The position numbers and the translations under genes were made by a program. The notes under the pieces are model-generated. The model was not told the DNA's origin, ran no database searches, and saw nothing but the letters and a program-made list of their open reading frames with translations. A stretch of 25,744 nt of DNA from Didymodactylos carnosus (Eukaryota > Rotifera > Eurotatoria > Philodinida > Philodinidae), in the NCBI GenBank assembly GCA_905250885.1, contig CAJNOQ010002187.1, forward strand, positions 1 through 25,744, written 5' to 3'. Positions 21,200 to 25,744 of this stretch are shown here, in pieces (positions within the stretch are counted from its first letter, which is position 1; every line of letters starts with the position of its first letter).

Positions 21200-22060
21200 A
21201 CTTTTTCTGATCAGGATAATCTAAAATAAATATGCGAACTAGTTGTTGACAGTCCTGGGGTGGCAGCAAGGAGCTATGAACATCCCATTAAACTGGAAGC
21301 AAAGGGCTATTTGACTGTCCAAAATGCACTTACACACTGTATAAATGTGTTATTATTCAAAATGTTGATGTGTATGTATCGGTACTAAAACTAAAACACA
21401 TATATATATCTGTACTGCATGCGGTATGCGTATATATATCTTGCGCTCTATTGATGATGATAGAGAAAAAGCCGCATATTATATATATCTTCTATACGGC
21501 CAGCTTTCAAGCAGTTGACGGCCAACACATAACGCCCTCACCAGGATGTGAATATGGCTCATTAATATTTGTCAATGTCGTATGAGTACGTCAACGTTGT
21601 TGATACTGTTCGGGGTGAATGATCACATATCAACTTGTCCTGTTCGTTCATTACTGGAAGGATCTCTCTCAAACAGATTCAGGAGCCTCCAAATAAGAAG
21701 ATTAAAAACGAAAATTTGAGCGCTAACCTTGAAACTAAAGCAGTCATTTGATATCTCTACTTGTTGCATAAGAAGGTGTGTCTCATTAAGAACTTTGCAA
21801 ACAACACCGTCCGGATTCCGACATAATACGGCATGCTTCTGGTAGGATTGTGCCAGATTTCATCAGATGCCGGCATGTTCCGGCGCCGGATCCTGTCGGA
21901 TCTTTCAGGAACTTGTCTTCGGAATCGTCGGCCTGGGTACTATCTAAACCATAGAGAAGATGCCTTGGTTGAAACGTTTAGTTTTCTGTTCCGGATGTAT
22001 TTATTTATCCCACGTTTTTTGTAGTCTGTGCAGGTATATAAGTCATTTTTTATTTAACCG

Positions 22061-22076
22061 AACGACGGCCGTCGTT
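22061..22076. repeat. Perfect 16-bp GC-rich palindrome
   Basis: AACGACGGCCGTCGTT is its own reverse complement. Its core GACGGCCGTC recurs at 22309-22318, immediately before the GACTAGTC tandem repeat, so both may belong to one repeated element. Confidence 0.8.
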
Positions 22077-22308
22077 TTTCGCGAAATTAGTAGTACTCAG
22101 GTCGACTGAAACAGACAATGTAGTGAAATTCTTCAGATGTAAACACGTTTTCTTCTCACGTAATATAAGCTATTATAAGGAATGACAGCATAGGCATCAT
22201 TATCACAGTCTTCACGAATAAATGAAGGCCTACTATTAGTCATAAACGAACGACTCAAATTAGGCATGACCCGACGGTTCTCGGCCAGGTAAGCAAAAAA
22301 TTACTGAA

Positions 22309-22506
22309 GACGGCCGTCATGACTAGTCCGAAATGTCCATATATCCCGTCAGGACTAGTCTGGAACGTCCCTTTCGCTCGTCATGACTAGTCCAGTTTTT
22401 AACAAATGTCCGTATAACCTATCTAGACTAGTCTGGAGCATCTCTTCGATCCGTCATGACTAGTCTGTTTTGTCCACTATACCCGTCTAGACTAACCCAG
22501 AGAAAA
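22309..22506. repeat. Three tandem units (64-73 bp) with paired GACTAGTC palindromes
   Basis: Units begin at 22315, 22379 and 22452, each with CGTCATGACTAGTC. Each then has a GTCC word, a pyrimidine-rich middle and a second (G)ACTAGTCTGGA-like motif at 22353, 22426 and (degraded, GACTAACCCAG) 22490. Unit 2 has about 9 extra bases in the spacer. GACTAGTC is self-complementary, so each unit offers two copies of a symmetrical site. The array is preceded by GACGGCCGTC. It resembles subterminal or enhancer-type repeats more than coding sequence. Confidence 0.8.
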
Positions 22507-22584
22507 GAAAGGTTACATAAATAATTCATACATTAATACATTAATGGTAATTTCTACAAAAAGACTGGATGCGGCAGCATAAAA

Positions 22585-22680
22585 AAGATCAGACAGGGAC
22601 CTACGCACCACTGCACAGGACCCGCTGGGTATCACTTCGCAGGACCTGTGTAACTCCACTGCGTCTGAAGAAAAACTGTC
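22585..22680. repeat. 24-bp periodic repeat (about three to four degenerate units)
   Basis: CACT-starting units begin at 22609, 22633 and 22657, exactly 24 bp apart. The first two share CACT..GCACAGGACC / CACT..CGCAGGACC, and a degraded AGGGACC unit lies before them. In one frame (22569-22754) it encodes an eight-residue repeat resembling PLHRTRWV / SLRRTCVT, but nothing else supports translation. Confidence 0.6.
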
Positions 22681-22800
22681 AGTGCGTTATCTATGGTTTT
22701 CATGTTCATAACCGAAATCGATTACATGAATGTTTTGTGATAACGAGATTGTAGATGGACGAGATGGCGCATACGAATGTGGATCAATTGATTTTCTGCC

Positions 22801-23600
22801 ATTTTCAAATATGAAAAGAAAAGCTTCCCGTTGTTACAGGCGTTTTTGTGCAGTGTTGCAATCCGTGTAAAAGATTGAATAAAATTGATAAATTGATTTC
22901 ATTTGATATCGGTATCGCGTTCATATACTGCCGATATTTTGATGTATTAATTACAAGATCTAGTATACTTGCGTTCTTATTGATTTTTAATATGTGCATT
23001 AGATTGTTTCATGCGAACGATCGAGGAGCAACTACAATACATTGTTCACATTGTAAATGTGAACTAATAAAATCATAGTTTTATAAATTGAATTGTTTAA
23101 TTAAGATTTCTAATGTCTCGAGTGTCTATTTATTATTCAGACTAGTATACTATTCTACTTTTTTCGACATGAACGTTCATATCACTTAACATCGGACTGT
23201 TTCTGCGTTACAAAAAAAAATAATTGTTAAACACCAATTTAGAAAAATGCATGTAGAATATGAACTTGTGTGGCATTGTGATTATTATTTTTACATTTAT
23301 TTGAAAGCTAACATATACTGTTTTCTATTATTTTCCTTTAAATAACCCTCACCCACATTTAGCGTTCAACGTTAAAATGAAAAGAAAAAAAAATATATTT
23401 AAGTTACCTTAATAAATTCACATGAAAGAAAGTACTTTTGATTTTCCTTCGCAAACGGAAATAGTCGATTGCGTCTTTCTTTTTTAGTTCCAATAACTTA
23501 TTGTTAAGTGAAAATGAGAAAGAAAAAGTGATTGTTCTCATTGAATATAATTCTTTTTTAGGACCTTCTATTCATCTATTTACTCCTATCCTGCAGATCT
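22801..23600. other. Intergenic stretch, no gene recognised
   Basis: Composition returns to AT-rich. Overlapping open frames on both strands around 22805-23078 show no domain or splice context. A CATT(G)...AATG stem (ACATTGTTCACATTGTAAATGTG, about 23039-23061) is visible but short. Confidence 0.45.
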
Positions 23601-23611
23601 GTATTTTATGA

Positions 23612-23618
23612 TATAAAA
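23612..23618 (+). promoter_or_regulatory. Candidate TATA box for the third gene
   Basis: TATAAAA lies 54 bp upstream of the ATG at 23672, a plausible distance for a start site near 23645 and a ~27-nt leader. Short AT-rich words are common here, so this is suggestive only. Confidence 0.4.
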
Positions 23619-23671
23619 CACAAAACATTAAAAATAGAAAATCGTATGGATCAATAAGATAACTATATACT

Positions 23672-23704
23672 ATGCCTAGACACGATTTCGACTACACAGT
23701 TAAG
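23672..23704 (+). CDS. Candidate first coding exon of the third gene (11 codons)
   Basis: ATG with A at -3, encoding MPRHDFDYTVK and stopping in phase 0 at AAG|GTAAAA. The large exon at 24564 also begins in phase 0, so the two can be joined through an 859-nt intron. A further 33-nt phase-0 piece at 23792-23824 (acceptor TTCTACAG, encoding VSFLSDLQGKS) could be an extra exon, but its donor GTTTAA is poor. Supported by splice logic and the TATA-like upstream element only. Confidence 0.4.
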
Positions 23705-24563
23705 GTAAAAACTTTTCGTTATAACCAACCAATATATTCTCATACTAGCCTTTTGTGTGAGTGAAAAGTCAGATAGTCATATATTCTACAGGTTTCATTT
23801 CTCAGCGATCTGCAAGGAAAATCCGTTTAAGACCCTCTCTGTCAGATACTTTGTCAGTCGAATTTTGACAAAAACTTAGCAATTGTTGAACATGTCAGAG
23901 CATGGTGACAAAAGTTTTTTTGCTTTATCACCATTTACAATATGTTGTCAAAACTGTAGTCAAAATGGGACTTCTGTCGATTTCCTCTCATATCAGTCGA
24001 TGGAGAGCACAGGTTGGTTTTAATATGTCAGAGAAAGATACAGAAACGGTGCAATAGAGGTGAATTTTTGATATTTTGCAACAAAATTTAGCTTGGAGCA
24101 TTATAAATCAAAAATTCAAAAATGTTTTTTGTCCATTCATAAAAAAAGTTGCTATTGAGATATAGTGACATCATTGTATGATACAAATATGGGGCTCTTA
24201 GTAAAACTGTCGCAACTGCTGATTAAGCCATCATTTAGAGTCGGGAGACATCTCATCTGAACCAGAAACATGTACTCTACAGATCGGTACCACTGAAATC
24301 CTTTTTAGTTCTAGTAATTTGTTGAAATACTAGAACTTTAAAAAAAATCAGTTCTTTCAGAAAACGCCTTCAAAACCCCTAAAAAATCGTTGATCTCGAC
24401 AAAAATTGTGTGAATTCTAAGAATAGATGCCTTGCACTGTTCAAGATTATGCTTAGCTCAATATCTACCTCTGATGGAGAAATTTGTATTTCTAACAAGG
24501 GGAAGCTTCAATAAAAGGCAAGATCTTCAGAAGACTATATTTCTTTAACTTACCATTCTTCAG
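23705..24563 (+). other. Probable intron of the third gene
   Basis: 859 nt between the candidate exon at 23672 and the CTTCAG acceptor at 24563, AT-rich with in-frame stops throughout. Apart from the weak 33-nt piece at 23792 I see no coding content. Confidence 0.4.
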
Positions 24564-25262
24564 TTTTTTCATCCACCACAACGGTCAGTTGCTTACAAAG
24601 ATGCATTGTTAGACATAAAAACAAAACGTATTATTGCACAAGATCGTACGGTCATTGAACAAGAACGAACAGTTGCTCTTGAACGTAGACGATCATATGT
24701 TAATATTCAATTGCTAAATCACGAGCAAAAACAAACTGAGAAAAAATTAGCTAGTATCGCAAACGCCAGTCCCTCATTAAAAGATGAATTTATACATAGA
24801 AAATCAATCAGCCATTGCGCTAGAAGTAAAGAAGTCTCGACACGAAAACCAAATGATAGTCGACGTTCAAGTTCATGGAATACAACAAATGAAAGAAGTG
24901 AACTTAAGCAATCGGTTATTTATAAATCTCTTAGTTCGAGTAATACGATGAGTAATCTTAGTATTCCACTTGAAAATGAGCAAAGTCATAACTCAAATTA
25001 TTTGTCTGTTGATCGTCGATATTCCGGTACATCAGAGAGTGATGCCTGCGAGCAAACGGATTCTGATGACAATGATGGAGAAATTAATTATAGTGACGAT
25101 AATAATAAAGTGGGAATTGTCGATTATACCAAGATTGATTTATTTCGAGAGTTAACAAGGAAAAAGCGAACAAAGAAAAAGAAACCGCTGCCGTTAGGCA
25201 CAATTATACCAGATATAACGATAATACCGGTTGATGAAGCAGTTATAAATGAAGACGAATAA
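24564..25262 (+). CDS. Unrecognised protein, last (major) coding exon
   Basis: An open frame of 232 codons plus TAA runs from a pyrimidine-rich acceptor (ACCATTCTTCAG, ending 24563). The exon has no suitable ATG at its head, and an in-frame stop lies just upstream (24546), so it must be a 3' exon; an acceptor at 24588 is an alternative. It begins FFHPPQRSVAYKDALLDIKT, then a charged, probably helical segment with a near-repeat (RTVIEQE / RTVALER), about residues 15-65. Next come Ser/Asn-rich low complexity, an acidic block (TDSDDNDGE, about 25047-25080), and a lysine cluster (KKRTKKKKPLPLG, about 25159-25197) that could be a nuclear localisation signal. The tail is IIPDITIIPVDEAV ending in acidic residues. 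I do not recognise the family. Composition is clearly protein-like rather than random. With the exon at 23672 the product would be about 243 residues. Confidence 0.75.
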   Translation, partial: FFHPPQRSVAYKDALLDIKTKRIIAQDRTVIEQERTVALERRRSYVNIQLLNHEQKQTEKKLASIANASPSLKDEFIHRKSISHCARSKEVSTRKPNDSRRSSSWNTTNERSELKQSVIYKSLSSSNTMSNLSIPLENEQSHNSNYLSVDRRYSGTSESDACEQTDSDDNDGEINYSDDNNKVGIVDYTKIDLFRELTRKKRTKKKKPLPLGTIIPDITIIPVDEAVINEDE

Positions 25263-25266
25263 ATCG

Positions 25267-25272
25267 AATAAA
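25267..25272 (+). terminator. Poly(A) signal AATAAA just after the stop of the third gene
   Basis: The hexamer starts five bases after the TAA. It implies an unusually short 3' UTR of perhaps 25-35 nt, unless a later signal is used. Confidence 0.5.
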
Positions 25273-25744
25273 CAACACCCCAAGGTTACTTAGAGCCAAC
25301 TTAACAGATCGTCGTTCAGAGATTTAGCAGTCTTTTAGTACTTTGCATCGCTCTGTTTTGAAGCATTACATTGGAATATTACTAAAAGACTCAAACATCC
25401 ACGAACACCCCGAAACTAAAATCTGAGTTAGCCAATCGATAGAGCTCGTCAAGCTAAGTATACCAACGTCTAACGAACATTCAAAAAAGAATTTATAGTT
25501 TCGCTTCGTAAGCATACATTTACAATGAACACCCACAAATATCCATGATCACCCAAAAGAAAGGATAAGAAAACCCAAAAAAGTGTGCCAAATTCATCTC
25601 CAGATTGTTCTGAGCCTACTGCACAGTGGGCATTTCCTCATAGAGCAGGCGGCATTTTTTGCCGACATAGTTTTTTTGAATCCAAAAGCACTTTTTTATA
25701 GGTTTTCGCATACGGTATTTCCAGCAGTGTGGCAAAGGTGAGTC
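25273..25744. other. Terminal spacer, with a 12-bp inverted repeat and a possible element edge
   Basis: AGTCTTTTAGTA (25329-25340) and TACTAAAAGACT (25380-25391) form a perfect 12-bp stem with a 39-nt loop. Near the end, CTGCACAGTGGGC (about 25619-25631) followed by the hairpin CGGCATTTTTTGCCG (about 25651-25665) looks like the start of another inverted-repeat element that runs off the window. No gene is visible. Confidence 0.45.

Larger units (their letters stand above)
21200..22800. other. G+C-richer, gene-free patch, probable mobile-element debris
   Basis: Base composition changes visibly: CG dinucleotides and GC-rich blocks (such as 21808-21940, with repeated CCGGAT, TCCGACA and TGTCGGAT words) stand out from the AT-rich surroundings. 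The area contains palindromes and two tandem repeats listed separately. Short open frames (21370-21585, 21833-22024, 22569-22754) match no family I know. The likeliest explanation is decayed transposon or satellite sequence, or a foreign insert; the sequence does not decide between them. Confidence 0.5.

Noticed and set aside
21370..22024. Short open frames in the GC-richer patch as foreign genes
   Set aside because: They are 63-71 codons, not recognisable, and without supporting context; GC-rich sequence naturally has fewer stops.
24606..24608. Position 24606 as the start of the third gene
   Set aside because: The codon there is TTG, not ATG, and the frame is open further upstream to a splice acceptor at 24563.

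Overview
The window looks like nuclear DNA from a small invertebrate. It is very AT-rich, has many homopolymer and dinucleotide runs, and carries spliced genes with GT-AG introns, several of them only 53-72 nt. No prokaryotic operon, ribosomal RNA, tRNA or CRISPR array was seen. Very short introns mixed with kilobase ones, the protein style and the many short inverted-repeat elements would fit a bdelloid rotifer such as Rotaria or Adineta. That taxonomic guess is inference, not something proven here.

Layout. Positions 1-383 are a miniature inverted-repeat element cut by the window edge. From about 1950 to 18030 on the plus strand lies a Musashi/Rbp6-family RNA-binding protein gene. Eight coding exons (11043-16036) encode RRM2 and the whole C-terminal region. 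Upstream, at 1951, 6483 and 10251, are three short ATG exons. All three end in phase 0 at a GT donor, all can join the exon at 11043, and all carry the same small hydrophobic-Leu-Asp motif. No RRM1 lies between them and RRM2, so transcripts starting there would encode single-RRM Musashi proteins. The large introns hold simple repeats and a 742-bp element at 14098-14839 that is nearly all inverted repeat.

From 18129 to 19616 on the minus strand is an intronless coding region for an F-box protein resembling FBXO15, convergent with the Musashi gene. Their poly(A) signals are only about 30 nt apart. From 19.7 to 23.6 kb is a gene-poor stretch with a hAT-like miniature element (20323-20777), a patch richer in G+C (21.2-22.8 kb), perfect GC-rich palindromes, a 64-73 bp tandem repeat built around GACTAGTC, and a 24-bp periodic repeat.

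From 23.6 to 25.3 kb is a third plus-strand gene, an unrecognised basic/acidic low-complexity protein. It is probably made from a small first exon at 23672 and a large last exon at 24564-25262. The final 470 bp hold a short stem and possibly the edge of another mobile element.

The genes do not look functionally linked. One encodes a post-transcriptional RNA regulator, one a putative ubiquitin-ligase adaptor, and one is unknown. The main item of interest is the set of alternative first exons of the Musashi gene.
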